Source of the DNA: Pseudofrankia saprophytica
Lineage (GTDB): Bacteria; Actinomycetota; Actinomycetes; Frankiales; Frankiaceae
Length of the DNA stretch: 64,000 nucleotides
Assembly: GCF_000235425.2 (NCBI RefSeq)
Contig: NZ_KI912266.1
Coordinates: forward strand, 7,308,720 to 7,372,719
Reading direction: 5' to 3'
Below the pieces are notes generated by a model. The model worked only from the letters and a program-made list of their open reading frames with translations, searched no databases and was not told the origin of the DNA. Of this stretch, positions 52,734 through 61,202 are shown piece after piece. The position numbers were made by a program, and so were the translations under genes. Position 1 is the first letter of the stretch. Each line of letters opens with the position of its first letter.

Positions 52734-53873
52734 CTACAGCCCGAGGTCCTTGGCGATGATGGTCTTCATGATCTCGCTGGAGCCGCCGTAGATGCGGCCG
52801 ACCCGCGCGTCGGCCCAGGCCCGGGCGACCGGGTACTCGGTCATGTAGCCGTAGCCGCCGAACAGCTGCAGGCAGGCGTCGGTGACCCGGCCCTGCATCT
52901 CGGTGACGAACAGCTTGACCTTCGCCGCGTCCGTCGGCGTCAGCTCGCCGGCGTCGAGCGCGGTCAGCGCCCGGTCGAGCATCGCCCAGCCGGCCTCGAC
53001 CTCGGTCGCGCAGCCGGCCAGGACGAACTTGGTGTTCTGGAAGTGGCCGATCGTCTTGCCGAACGCCTTGCGGCCGTTCACGTAGTCGACGGTCTGCCCG
53101 ACGACGGACGCGGCCGAGGCCTGGGCGTTGACGGAGATGGACATCCGCTCCTGCGGCAGGTGGGAGGTCAGGTAGGTGAACCCCTGGCCCACCTCCCCCA
53201 GCAGGTTGGCCACCGGCACCCGGACGTCGTCGAAGAAGATCTCGCAGGCCTCCTGGATGTGCAGGCCGATCTTCTTCATGGGCGCGCCCCGGGAGACGCC
53301 GGGCGCGTCCGCGTCGATGACCAGGAGCGACAGCCCGGCGTGCCGCTGGGTCGGGTCGGTCTTCACCGCGGTGAGGAAGACGTCGGCGTTCAGGCCGCCG
53401 GTGATGAACGTCTTCGAGCCGTTCACCACGTACTCGTCACCGTCGAGCCGGGCGCTGGCCGACAGGCCCGCGAGGTCGGAGCCCGCGCCCGGCTCGGTGA
53501 GGGCCAGGGCGCAGACCAGCTCGCCGCTGGCCAGGCCCGGCAGCCAGCGTGCCTTCTGCTCGTCGTTCGCGTGGTCCACGAAGTACGGCACGCTGATGTC
53601 GCAGTGGATGCGCAGCGGGCCGAGGCCGAGACCCAGGCGGCCGGCCTCCTCGGCGACGACAGCGTTGAACAGGTACGAGGCGCCGCCGCCGCCGTACTCC
53701 TCCGGGATTCCGAGCCCCAGGATGCCGAGGTCGCCGCACTTGTCGTAGAAGTCGCGCGGCGGCATGCCGCGCTCCTCCCACTCGTCGAAGTGGGCGACGA
53801 CCTCCTTCTCGAAGAAGGTCCGGACCGCCGCCCGGAAGGCCTCGTGCTCTGGACCGTAGACCGTGCGTCGCAT
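52734..53873 (-). CDS. Acyl-CoA dehydrogenase (single-gene type)
   Basis: 379-aa ACAD with LALTEPGAGSDLAGL, VNGSKTFITGGLNAD, RKAFGKTIGHFQNTKF, QLFGGYGYMTEYPVARAWAD and IYGGSSEIMK. It has both the flavin and the C-terminal motifs, so it should be a normal homotetramer, unlike the paired ones. Last gene of a minus operon (ACAD pair, enoyl-CoA hydratase, this ACAD); it starts 21 bases after the hydratase stop. Chain specificity unknown. Confidence 0.9.
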   Translation of the reverse strand: MRRTVYGPEHEAFRAAVRTFFEKEVVAHFDEWEERGMPPRDFYDKCGDLGILGLGIPEEYGGGGASYLFNAVVAEEAGRLGLGLGPLRIHCDISVPYFVDHANDEQKARWLPGLASGELVCALALTEPGAGSDLAGLSASARLDGDEYVVNGSKTFITGGLNADVFLTAVKTDPTQRHAGLSLLVIDADAPGVSRGAPMKKIGLHIQEACEIFFDDVRVPVANLLGEVGQGFTYLTSHLPQERMSISVNAQASAASVVGQTVDYVNGRKAFGKTIGHFQNTKFVLAGCATEVEAGWAMLDRALTALDAGELTPTDAAKVKLFVTEMQGRVTDACLQLFGGYGYMTEYPVARAWADARVGRIYGGSSEIMKTIIAKDLGL

Positions 53874-53894
53874 CGGCCGTCCCCTCCGAACCGG

Positions 53895-54671
53895 TCAGGA
53901 CTTGCTGGTGAGCTTCTTGACGATGGTGGCGAAGTCCTCCGTTTTGAAGGACTGCTCCTCGGCGTTCGTCGCGTAGTCGAGGCTCGCCATCACCGCCCGT
54001 TCCAGGTGGATGTTCAGCAGCCGCTTCGTCGACTCGACGGCCTGGCGGGGCAGGCCGGCGATCTTCTTCGCGCACTCGAGGGCCTCGGCGAACGGGTCGG
54101 CGACGATGTGGTTCGCCAGGCCCATCTGCAGCGCCCGCTCGGCGGGGATCTTCGCGCCGGTGAGGGCGTACTCCTTGGCCCAGTGCAGGCTCGTGTGCAG
54201 CGGCCAGGTGAGCGGGCCGCCGTCGGCCGCGACCAGGCCGACCTGCACGTGCGGGTCGAGCAGGTACGCCCGCTCGGCCAGGTAGACGATGTCGGACAGC
54301 GCCACCAGGCTGCATCCGAGGCCGGCCGCCGGGCCGTTGACCGCGGCCACGACCGGCACCCGGCAGCGCGCCATGCCGAGCACGAGCTCCCGGCCATGCA
54401 TGATGGTCAGCCGCTGCAGGTCGGGGTCCTGGCGCAGCCGGTCCAGGTAGGCGAAGTCGCCGCCGGCCGAGAACGCCCGCCCGGCGCCGGTGATCACCGC
54501 GGCCCGGGCCTCCAGGTCCTCCGACAGCAGCGTCCACACCTTGGCGAGCCCGAGGTGCAGCTCGTGGTTCACCGCGTTGAGGTGGTCCGGTCGGTTCAGC
54601 GTGATGATCCGGATCGGGCCGTCGGCCCGGACCTGGATCTCGTCCGGCAGGTCGTAGAGGTTGTCCGACAC
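53895..54671 (-). CDS. Enoyl-CoA hydratase/isomerase
   Basis: 258-aa crotonase: ITLNRPDHLNAVN, oxyanion loop FSAGGDFAYL near residue 67, AAVNGPAAGLGCSLV near residue 105. The second usual Glu position reads VAADGGP (Asp), so isomerase or hydrolase activity is possible. GTG start with AAGGGAA six bases upstream; a 20-bp direct repeat (54676-54695 and 54699-54718) duplicates this ribosome-site region. Confidence 0.87.
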   Translation of the reverse strand: MSDNLYDLPDEIQVRADGPIRIITLNRPDHLNAVNHELHLGLAKVWTLLSEDLEARAAVITGAGRAFSAGGDFAYLDRLRQDPDLQRLTIMHGRELVLGMARCRVPVVAAVNGPAAGLGCSLVALSDIVYLAERAYLLDPHVQVGLVAADGGPLTWPLHTSLHWAKEYALTGAKIPAERALQMGLANHIVADPFAEALECAKKIAGLPRQAVESTKRLLNIHLERAVMASLDYATNAEEQSFKTEDFATIVKKLTSKS

Positions 54672-54675
54672 TGTG

Positions 54676-54718
54676 TTCCCTTCAGGCCTGGCGGCCGTTT
54701 CCCTTCAGGCCTGGCGGC
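54676..54718. repeat. 20-bp direct repeat around a ribosome-binding site
   Basis: TTCCCTTCAGGCCTGGCGGC occurs at 54676-54695 and 54699-54718, three bases apart. On the minus strand each gives GAAGGGAA; only the proximal copy can serve the GTG at 54671. Confidence 0.75.
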
Positions 54719-54763
54719 GCCGGAGACCGCCCGCCGCCAGCCACCAGCAGCGTGGCCGCGCGG

Positions 54764-55864
54764 CTAGCTCGTCGGCAGGCCGAGGATGCGGCCCGCGATG
54801 ATGTTCTTCTGGATCTGGGACGTGCCACCCATGACGCTCTGCGCCCGGCTGTACAGGTAGGCCTCGAGGTTCTCCCGGTCCCTGGTGCCGGTGACGGCCA
54901 GCGCCGCGTGGCCGACGGACTGCTCGACCCAGGTCATGAGCAGCTTGTCCAGCGAGCCGTCCGAGGTGTGCGTGACGCCGTCGAGCTGCTCGGACAGCCG
55001 CCGGCGCACGTGCAGCCGCAGCATCTCGGCCTGCACCGCCGCCCAGCGCAGGTCGTCGGGCACCTTCCCGCCGGAGGCGTCGGCCGTCTTCGCGAGCGAC
55101 CGGACGAGTTTGCCGTAGCGGGCGGAGAAGCCCAGCGTCGAGGGCTCGCGCTCGTGGCCGACGACGGTCATCGCGAGCTTCCAGCCGTCGCCGGGCTTGC
55201 CGACCATGTTGGCGGCCGGCACCCGGGCGCCGTCGAAGACCACCTGGCCGAACTCGGCCGACACCCCATTGATCATCTTCAGGGGCCGCTGCTCGACGCC
55301 CGGCTGGTGCATCGAGACGATGAAGCCGGAGATGCCCTTGTGCCGGGGCACGTCCGGGTCGGTGCGGGCGAGCACCAGGCACAGGTCCGCGACGTCGGAG
55401 TAGCTCGTCCAGATCTTGTGGCCATGGATGACGTACTCGTCGCCGTCGAGCTCGGCCCGGGTGGTCAGCGAGGCGAGGTCCGAGCCGGCGCCCGGCTCGC
55501 TGAAGCCCTGGCACCAGCGCTCGGTCCCGTTGATCATTCCCGGCAGGAAGCGCTGCTGGACCTCCTCGCTCGCGTGCCGGCCGAGGCCGTGCGCGAGGTA
55601 GCCGAGGCTCGGGCGCGGCGGGGCGCCGGCGATGGCCAGCTCCTCGTCCAGGATGACGTCGTAGACCGGCGGCTGGTCGTGGCCGCCGAACCGCTTCGGC
55701 CAGGACAGGCCGAAGAAGCCGCCCTCGTAGAGCGCGGTGTGCCAGCGCCCGGCCTGGTGCCAGTAGTCGTCGCCGGACGCCTTGAACTCGCCGGCGTGCT
55801 CGGCCAGCCATGCCCGCAGCCGCGCGCGGAACGCGGCCTCTTCCGGGGAGTCACGAAAGTCCAA
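54764..55864 (-). CDS. Acyl-CoA dehydrogenase, catalytic-loop subunit of pair
   Basis: 366-aa ACAD with FSEPGAGSDLASLTT, HGHKIWTSYSDVAD and VMGGTSQIQKNIIAGRILGLP. TTG start chosen because GAGGAG lies seven bases upstream; TTG 55879 is possible but overlaps that site. Overlaps the preceding ACAD gene by 14 bases. Forms an apparent heteromer with the 55851 product. Confidence 0.87.
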   Translation of the reverse strand: MDFRDSPEEAAFRARLRAWLAEHAGEFKASGDDYWHQAGRWHTALYEGGFFGLSWPKRFGGHDQPPVYDVILDEELAIAGAPPRPSLGYLAHGLGRHASEEVQQRFLPGMINGTERWCQGFSEPGAGSDLASLTTRAELDGDEYVIHGHKIWTSYSDVADLCLVLARTDPDVPRHKGISGFIVSMHQPGVEQRPLKMINGVSAEFGQVVFDGARVPAANMVGKPGDGWKLAMTVVGHEREPSTLGFSARYGKLVRSLAKTADASGGKVPDDLRWAAVQAEMLRLHVRRRLSEQLDGVTHTSDGSLDKLLMTWVEQSVGHAALAVTGTRDRENLEAYLYSRAQSVMGGTSQIQKNIIAGRILGLPTS

Positions 55865-56792
55865 GGTCGATCTCCTCAAGACTGGCCGGGATCAGCTCCG
55901 CGGACGTCAGCACGCGCCGCAGGAAGACATGCGCGAGGCACTCCCAGGTGTTGCCGATGCCGCCGTGCACCTGGATGGAGGTCTCGCAGATGGTGCGGGC
56001 GGCGCGCTCGATGTAGACCTTCGCGACGAGCGCGGCCTGGACGGCCTCGGCCGCCGACAGCTCGTCGACCGCCCACGCCGCGTGCCGCAGCACGCTCACC
56101 GAGCCCTCGACGAGCGCGAGCGCCTCGGCGAGCAGATGGGCGATCGCCTGGTACGAGCCGATGGCGTGGCCGTACTGCTGGCGCACCTTGGCGTACTCGA
56201 CGGCGAGGTTCTGCGCGCCGCGGGCGGCACCCAGCATGTCGGCCGTGGCCGCGACGAGCGCGAGCGCGCGCCACCGCAGCACGGCCTCGTCGTCGAGCTC
56301 GCCGACCACCGTGAGCGGGCCGGCCGGCTCGCCGGTCAGCCTGGTCAGGTCGACGCCCTCGGCGGTCGCTCCGACGGCGCCGACGAGCACCTGGGTGCCC
56401 TCCAGCGCGAGCAGGCCGCGCAGGCCCTTGGCGTCGACGGCGACGCCGTCCAGGGCGACCGTGGCCGCGCCGGCCGCCGCGGCCTCGAGACCGTCGGGAA
56501 CGGGCCCATCCGCCGCCGTGAGCCGCGTGTACAGGTCGTCGGCCAGCACCGGGCCGAGGAACGGCACATCGATCAGGCCGCGGGCGAACTCCTCGACGAC
56601 CAGGGCGACCTCGACGCCGGAGGCGCCGTCGGACCGCAGGGTCCGCCAGCCGGTCGCCGCGATCGCCTTCTCCAGCCTGGCCGCGCGGTCGTCGTCGGCC
56701 AGGTCGAGCACGGACCCGGGTCCTAGATCATCCGCCAGCCGGGCGGCCGCGCCCCGCAGCTCACGCTGCTCAGTCGTCAGACGAACGTCCAT
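55851..56792 (-). CDS. Acyl-CoA dehydrogenase, partner subunit of pair
   Basis: 313 aa, shorter than a full ACAD, with a shrunken N-terminal and middle domain and intact C-terminal helices (KVRQQYGHAIGSYQAIAHLLAE, IQVHGGIGNTWECLAHVFLRR). No flavin-loop SEPGxGSD or GGTxEIQ motif, as expected of the minor subunit. AAGGAG precedes the ATG at 56792. First gene of the minus operon; upstream lies a repeat region. Confidence 0.85.
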   Translation of the reverse strand: MDVRLTTEQRELRGAAARLADDLGPGSVLDLADDDRAARLEKAIAATGWRTLRSDGASGVEVALVVEEFARGLIDVPFLGPVLADDLYTRLTAADGPVPDGLEAAAAGAATVALDGVAVDAKGLRGLLALEGTQVLVGAVGATAEGVDLTRLTGEPAGPLTVVGELDDEAVLRWRALALVAATADMLGAARGAQNLAVEYAKVRQQYGHAIGSYQAIAHLLAEALALVEGSVSVLRHAAWAVDELSAAEAVQAALVAKVYIERAARTICETSIQVHGGIGNTWECLAHVFLRRVLTSAELIPASLEEIDLGLS

Positions 56793-57216
56793 GCTGCTCC
56801 TTGTTTCTGGTTCGCTCCGTGCGGGCGCCGCGCTCCGGCCCCGTCCCTTGCTTCGCTGCGGGACGGGACCTCCGCGCGGCGTCCTCCTCCGCTCACGTGC
56901 CCTCCGGCGACCTCCGCTGCGGTCCAACCACGTCGCTTCGCTCGTGGCCGGGCCTCCGCGGAGGCGCGCCTCCGGGCCAGCTCGGTCGCGGTCCGCCGAA
57001 CCTCACTAAACCGAAGCTGCATCTCCGCGGGGCCACGTCGCTTCGCTCGTGGCCGGGCCCCTGCTGTGGCACGCCTGCGGGCCAGCTTCGTTGCGAGCCG
57101 CTCGAGCGTCACGGACTGGGGCTGGCCCTTGCGGAAAGGGCCACATCGCTTCGCTCGTGGTCGGGGCGACGCGGGGGCGCGGCGCTTGAATGTCCTGGGC
57201 GGAGGCGGGCCCGCGG
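56793..57216. other. 424-bp gap with repeat array
   Basis: No protein-like frame. Most of it is a degenerate tandem repeat of about 105 bp (entry 56928-57167). The minus-strand frame reads repeated LARRRA and ARPRAKRRG peptides without domain character. Confidence 0.6.
56928..57167. repeat. Degenerate 105-bp tandem repeat with hairpin core
   Basis: The core CCACGTCGCTTCGCTCGTGG plus CCGGGCC stands at 56928-56954 and 57033-57059, identical over 27 bases, and with four differences at 57141-57167. Sequence between cores is alike (CGGGCCAGCTYSGTYGCG). The core is itself an imperfect hairpin. A fainter unit may begin near 56850. Confidence 0.75.
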
Positions 57217-58812
57217 TCATCCGGCACTCCGAAGGGACTCTGACGTGAGGGACTCCGGGGCGAGAGCTGCGTCGCGTAAGACGCGGCGCAGCACCTTCCC
57301 GGACGGCAGCCGCGGGATCTCGGGGACGAACACCACCTGGCGCGGCCGCTTGTAGGACGCGAGCCGCGTACCGACCAGGGTGAGCAGTTCGGCGGCCAAC
57401 GTGTCGTCCGACGTGGCGGGCCCCACATCCGCCGCCTGGCCGGCGGCGGACGAGACCGGGGCGGTAGTGGCGGGAGTGGAGGTGGAGGCAGGCGCGGGGG
57501 CGGGGGCCGGGGCCACGCGGGTGACGGCGGCGACGATCGCCTCGCCGGCCGCCGCGTCCGGCACGCCGAACACCGCGCAGTCGGCGACGGCCGGGTGGCC
57601 GTACAGCACCGCCTCGACCTCGGCGGGCGCGACCTGGAAGCCGCGCACTTTGATCATTTCCTTGCGCCGGTCGGTGAGCCGCACCCAGCCGTCGGCGTCG
57701 ATGGTGCCGACGTCGCCGGTGCGGTACCAGCCATCGTCGAAGGCGTCCGCGTTCGCCTCCTGGGGCAGGTAGCCGGCCATCAGCGACGGCGATCGGGCCT
57801 GGATCTCGCCGGTCTCCCCCGGGCCGGCCGGCTTGCCGGTCTCCAGGTCGACGACGCGCAGCGCCACTCCCGGCGCGGCCTTCCCGACGCTGTCCAGCCG
57901 GGCGCCCTCGAGCGGGTTGCAGGCGAGGACGGGCAGCTCGCTCGCGCCGTAGGCGGGCAGCCACCGGACCCCGGCTCGGCGGGTGACGGTCTCGGCGACG
58001 CTGGCCGTGACGGGGGTCGCGCCCCACATGATGAAGCGCAGCGACGAGAGGTCGAACGACTCCAGGTCCGGGTGCGAGGCCATCGCGAGCGCGATCGGGG
58101 CGACCGCCATCTCGATGGTGATCCGGTCATCCTGGATCGAGCGCAGCAGCGCGTCCAGGTCGAAGCGGCGGTGCAGCCGCATCCAGGTGCCGGTCTCGAG
58201 CGCGGTGACGATGTTGAGGATGCCAAGGATGTGCGACGGCGGGGTCGCGACCTGGATACGGTCCGCCGCCGTCATCCCGAGCACGTCGCGCCAGTGGCCG
58301 ACGGCGGCGGCGAACGAGCCGTGGGTGTGCCGCACGGCTTTCGGAAGCCCGGTCGTGCCTGAGCTGAACACGAACAGCGCGTCCGCGCCGGGGTCTGGGC
58401 CAGGGTCGGAGCCGGGAGCGGGAGCCGCTGCCTCGCCGGGAGCGGCCGCGTCGTCGGCGGCGGCGGCGACGGGCTTGGCGGGCTGGGTAAGCTCGACGGG
58501 CTCGTCCAGGTGCAGCATCGGCATCAGCTCGGCGAGCACCGGGTGGTCGCCGACGGCGTGTGCCGGCTTGCTGACGGCCAGGGCATGCTCGACGTCACCG
58601 CGCTTCCACGCGGGGCTGAGCAGCACGACGGAAGCACCCAGGCGCCAGATGGCCCGGACGGCGATGATGAATTCAGGACGGGTCGACGACATCAGCGCCA
58701 CGCGGTCACCGGCACGGACCCCACCAGCAGCGAGCCGGTGGGCCAACCCGCCGGTCAGAGCGTCCAGCTGGGCCTGACTGTATGCCTGCTCCTCGAAGAC
58801 GAGGACCACCAT
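57217..58812 (-). CDS. Acyl-CoA synthetase (AMP-binding) with low-complexity inserts
   Basis: 531 aa. P-loop FSSGTTGLPKA, TGDVGTIDADGW, RKEMIKVRGFQVAPAEVE and the final PRLPSGKVLRR with catalytic Lys. Two Ala/Pro-rich inserts: about 25 residues before the P-loop, and about 40 residues (APAPAPAPASTSTPATT...) in the small C-terminal domain, between AAVTR and LAAELL, where most ligases have a short loop. ATG 58812 has GGGAG eight bases upstream. Divergent from the reductase at 58888; likely supplies a CoA ester to nearby genes. Confidence 0.85.
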   Translation of the reverse strand: MVVLVFEEQAYSQAQLDALTGGLAHRLAAGGVRAGDRVALMSSTRPEFIIAVRAIWRLGASVVLLSPAWKRGDVEHALAVSKPAHAVGDHPVLAELMPMLHLDEPVELTQPAKPVAAAADDAAAPGEAAAPAPGSDPGPDPGADALFVFSSGTTGLPKAVRHTHGSFAAAVGHWRDVLGMTAADRIQVATPPSHILGILNIVTALETGTWMRLHRRFDLDALLRSIQDDRITIEMAVAPIALAMASHPDLESFDLSSLRFIMWGATPVTASVAETVTRRAGVRWLPAYGASELPVLACNPLEGARLDSVGKAAPGVALRVVDLETGKPAGPGETGEIQARSPSLMAGYLPQEANADAFDDGWYRTGDVGTIDADGWVRLTDRRKEMIKVRGFQVAPAEVEAVLYGHPAVADCAVFGVPDAAAGEAIVAAVTRVAPAPAPAPASTSTPATTAPVSSAAGQAADVGPATSDDTLAAELLTLVGTRLASYKRPRQVVFVPEIPRLPSGKVLRRVLRDAALAPESLTSESLRSAG

Positions 58813-58887
58813 GGAGAGGCTCCCGTCTCGTCGGTGGAAACTGTATTCTCGTCTAGTTAGAACCTTAATACCAGAGGATGTCGTCAC
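58813..58887. promoter_or_regulatory. Short divergent promoter, ligase / reductase
   Basis: 75 bp with the AT-rich stretch TATTCTCGTCTAGTTAGAAC and TTAATA. Both operons must start here. The 15-bp dyad found at other promoters is not present. Confidence 0.5.
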
Positions 58888-59931
58888 ATGCCGAGACCTC
58901 CGCTGTTCCAGCGTGCGACCGTCACCCGGGTGATCGAGGAGACGGCCGACGCGCGAACGTTCGCGCTCGCCCCGGTCGCGGGCCCGTGGGAGTACCGCGC
59001 CGGCCAGTTCTGCACGTTCAAGGTCACGGTCGCCGGCGAGGAGCTGCTGCGCAGCTATTCCATGTCGAGCGCGCCGGAGACCGACGGCGAACTCGCGGTG
59101 ACCGTCAAGCGCGTCCCGGCCGGCCAGGTGTCGAACTGGATGATCGACAACCTGGCCAAGGGCGACGAGGTCGAGCTGACGAGGCCGCACGGCGTCTTCT
59201 GCCTGCGCGAGACCGACGCGCCGCTGATCGGCTTCTGCGGCGGCAGCGGGATCACCCCGGTCATCTCCCTGGCCAAGAGCGCGCTCGCCTCGACGAACCG
59301 CCGGGTCCGGCTGCTGTGCGCCGATCGCGACCAGCCGGCCGCGATCTTCTGGCAGGCGCTGACCGACCTGGCCGAGCAGTACCCGGACCGGCTGTCGGTC
59401 ACCCGCCACCTGGACGTCGAGAAGGGCTTCCTCGACGCGGAGGCCGTCCGCGCCTTCCTCGGCGAGGACACCGGCGCCGACGTCTACATCTGCGGCCCGA
59501 CGCCGTTCATGGACCTGGTCGAGGCCGCCATCCCCGCGGTGGGGAAGGTCTTCATCGAGCGGTTCGGGGCGACGGCGCCGCTGCCTCCGGAGGAGGACGA
59601 AGCCACCGGAGCGCAGGCCGGGGGCACGGGCTCGGCGGCGGCGGCCAGCAAGGTGGTCGAGGGCTCGGTCACGATCATCCTGGGCCGCAAGAAGGTCACG
59701 CTCCCCCGCCGGCCTGGCGAGACGTTCCTGGAGAGCGCGCGCCGCGGCGGGCTCACCCCACCGTTCTCCTGCGAGTCCGGCACCTGCGCGACCTGCATGG
59801 CCCACGTCGAGGAGGGCGAGGTCTCGATGCGGGTGAACGACGCGCTGACCGACGACGAGGTCGCCGAGGGCTACGTGCTCACCTGCCAGGGCCTGCCCGA
59901 GTCGGACAAGGTCGTCGTCAAGTACGAATAG
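58888..59931 (+). CDS. Ferredoxin-type oxygenase reductase, KshB-like
   Basis: Passes electrons from NAD(P)H via FAD and a plant-type [2Fe-2S] centre to a Rieske oxygenase; 347 aa. FAD motif RSYSMSS near residue 51, nucleotide motif CGGSGITP near 113, and the C-terminal cluster CESGTCATC with a fourth Cys in LTCQG. The order FAD-NAD-[2Fe-2S] and the motif spacing fit KshB (3-ketosteroid 9alpha-hydroxylase reductase) or the related phenylacetyl-CoA type. A 25-residue Gly/Ala linker joins the domains. No oxygenase gene is in the window. Confidence 0.87.
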   Translation: MPRPPLFQRATVTRVIEETADARTFALAPVAGPWEYRAGQFCTFKVTVAGEELLRSYSMSSAPETDGELAVTVKRVPAGQVSNWMIDNLAKGDEVELTRPHGVFCLRETDAPLIGFCGGSGITPVISLAKSALASTNRRVRLLCADRDQPAAIFWQALTDLAEQYPDRLSVTRHLDVEKGFLDAEAVRAFLGEDTGADVYICGPTPFMDLVEAAIPAVGKVFIERFGATAPLPPEEDEATGAQAGGTGSAAAASKVVEGSVTIILGRKKVTLPRRPGETFLESARRGGLTPPFSCESGTCATCMAHVEEGEVSMRVNDALTDDEVAEGYVLTCQGLPESDKVVVKYE

Positions 59932-59952
59932 CCAGGCCCAGACACGAACCGA

Positions 59953-59990
59953 ACGCGCCCGGTCGCCCAGCGGCCGGGCGCGTCGCGTTT
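59953..59990 (+). terminator. Rho-independent terminator after reductase gene
   Basis: Perfect 10-bp stem ACGCGCCCGG (59953-59962) with 59974-59983, followed by CGCGTTTT. It lies between convergent genes. Confidence 0.75.
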
Positions 59991-60005
59991 TGGGTGCCGC
60001 GCGGG

Positions 60006-61202
60006 CTATGCCGCACCGTGTTCACCGAGAGCGGGGGGCGGGCCGTAGACCGGCTCGTAGCCGGCGATGCGGATGGGGCTGCCGATCAGACGGAAGCCGC
60101 CGCCCGCGTCGACGACGGTTTCGGGGGCCTCGGCCAGCGCCTCGGGCAGGGAACGCACCGCCGCGATCGGGATGCCCTGGGGCCGCAGCCGCGCCTCCCA
60201 GCCGCGCGCGGTGTCGGCCGCCAGCGCTCTGATGACGACCGCCAGCACCTCCTCGCGGTGCGCGGCCCGGTCGGCCATCGTCGGGAAGGCCGCGACCTCC
60301 TGTTCGGGTATGCCGGCCTCCGCCACGAACGTCCGCCAGGAGCGGTCGTGCGTCAGGAACATGGCGACGAAGCCGTCCGCGGTCGGGAACAGCTGTGCCG
60401 GCACGTAGTACGAGTGCGCGCCGAACGGGTGGCGCACCGGCTCCGCGCCCTCGTTCAGGTACGCCGACACCTTGTAGTTGAGCTGGGAGAGCATGACGTC
60501 GCGCAGCGACACCTCGACCTGCCCGCCCCGGCCGGAGATGATCTGCGCGAGCAGGCCCAGCGCGGCGGTCAGGCCGGCGGAGTTGTCCGCCGCCGTGTAG
60601 CCGGGCAGCGTCGGCGGGCCGTCCGGTTCGCCGGTGAGCGCCGCGACGCCGGTGGCCGCCTGGATGATGTAGTCGAACGCCGGGTCGTCGTCGGCCCGCA
60701 GGCCGTAGCCGGTGATCGCGACGCAGACGAGCTTCTCGTTGTACGGCCGGAGCGCCTCATAGGTCAGCCCGAGCTTGCGGATCGCGGACGGCCGCTGGTT
60801 GACGATCAGCGCGTGCGCGCCCGCGGCCAGCTCGTGCAGCCGGTCCTGCCCTTCCCGGGTGGTCAGGTCGGCGACGACGCTGCGCTTGCCGCGGTTGAGG
60901 CTGGCGAAGTAGGCGTCGCCGACCTGCCGCGACATGTCGCCCGTCGGCGGCTCGATCTTGGTGACCTCGGCGCCGAGGTCCGACAGCACCATCGAGGCGT
61001 ACGGGCCGGCCAGTATGTGGCCGGCCTCGAGAATCCTGATTCCCGCCAGCGGCCCCTGGCCGAAGGTCATGCGACCATGTTCCTCGGTCGCATGACCTTC
61101 GGCCACCGGCGGCCCCTGGCCGAAGGTCATGCGGTCATGTTCCTCGGTCGCATGGCCTTCGGCCACCGGCGGCACGGGCCCGGTGCCGTCCGCCCCGGTC
61201 AT
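60006..61202 (-). CDS. Class III CoA-transferase (CaiB/BaiF family)
   Basis: Moves CoA between carboxylates; up to 398 aa. Core begins at PLAGIRILEAGHILAGPYA, followed by GAEVTKIEPP and the catalytic-Asp region GYTAADNSAGL. The first 45 residues hold two copies of a 20-residue unit (VAEGHATEEH, RMTFGQG) encoded by 60-bp palindromic repeats. ATG 61202 forms a TGATG overlap with the LLM gene stop; ATG 61070, inside the repeat, would give the normal family N-terminus and 354 aa. Both are possible. Confidence 0.86.
   Translation of the reverse strand: MTGADGTGPVPPVAEGHATEEHDRMTFGQGPPVAEGHATEEHGRMTFGQGPLAGIRILEAGHILAGPYASMVLSDLGAEVTKIEPPTGDMSRQVGDAYFASLNRGKRSVVADLTTREGQDRLHELAAGAHALIVNQRPSAIRKLGLTYEALRPYNEKLVCVAITGYGLRADDDPAFDYIIQAATGVAALTGEPDGPPTLPGYTAADNSAGLTAALGLLAQIISGRGGQVEVSLRDVMLSQLNYKVSAYLNEGAEPVRHPFGAHSYYVPAQLFPTADGFVAMFLTHDRSWRTFVAEAGIPEQEVAAFPTMADRAAHREEVLAVVIRALAADTARGWEARLRPQGIPIAAVRSLPEALAEAPETVVDAGGGFRLIGSPIRIAGYEPVYGPPPALGEHGAA
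61051..61170. repeat. 60-bp palindromic unit, two tandem copies, in coding sequence
   Basis: Units 61051-61110 and 61111-61170 are identical at 57 of 60 bases. Unit 1 contains a perfect 19-bp inverted repeat (61058-61076 with 61086-61104, loop ATGTTCCTC); unit 2 has three mismatches in its arms. The unit is a multiple of three, so the frame is kept. Confidence 0.88.

Noticed and set aside
56777-58027. Minus-strand open frame of 416 codons reading ARPRAKRRG repeats
   Set aside because: It covers the antisense-frame reading of the ligase and the 105-bp DNA repeat; the peptide repeats mirror DNA repeats and have no domain.
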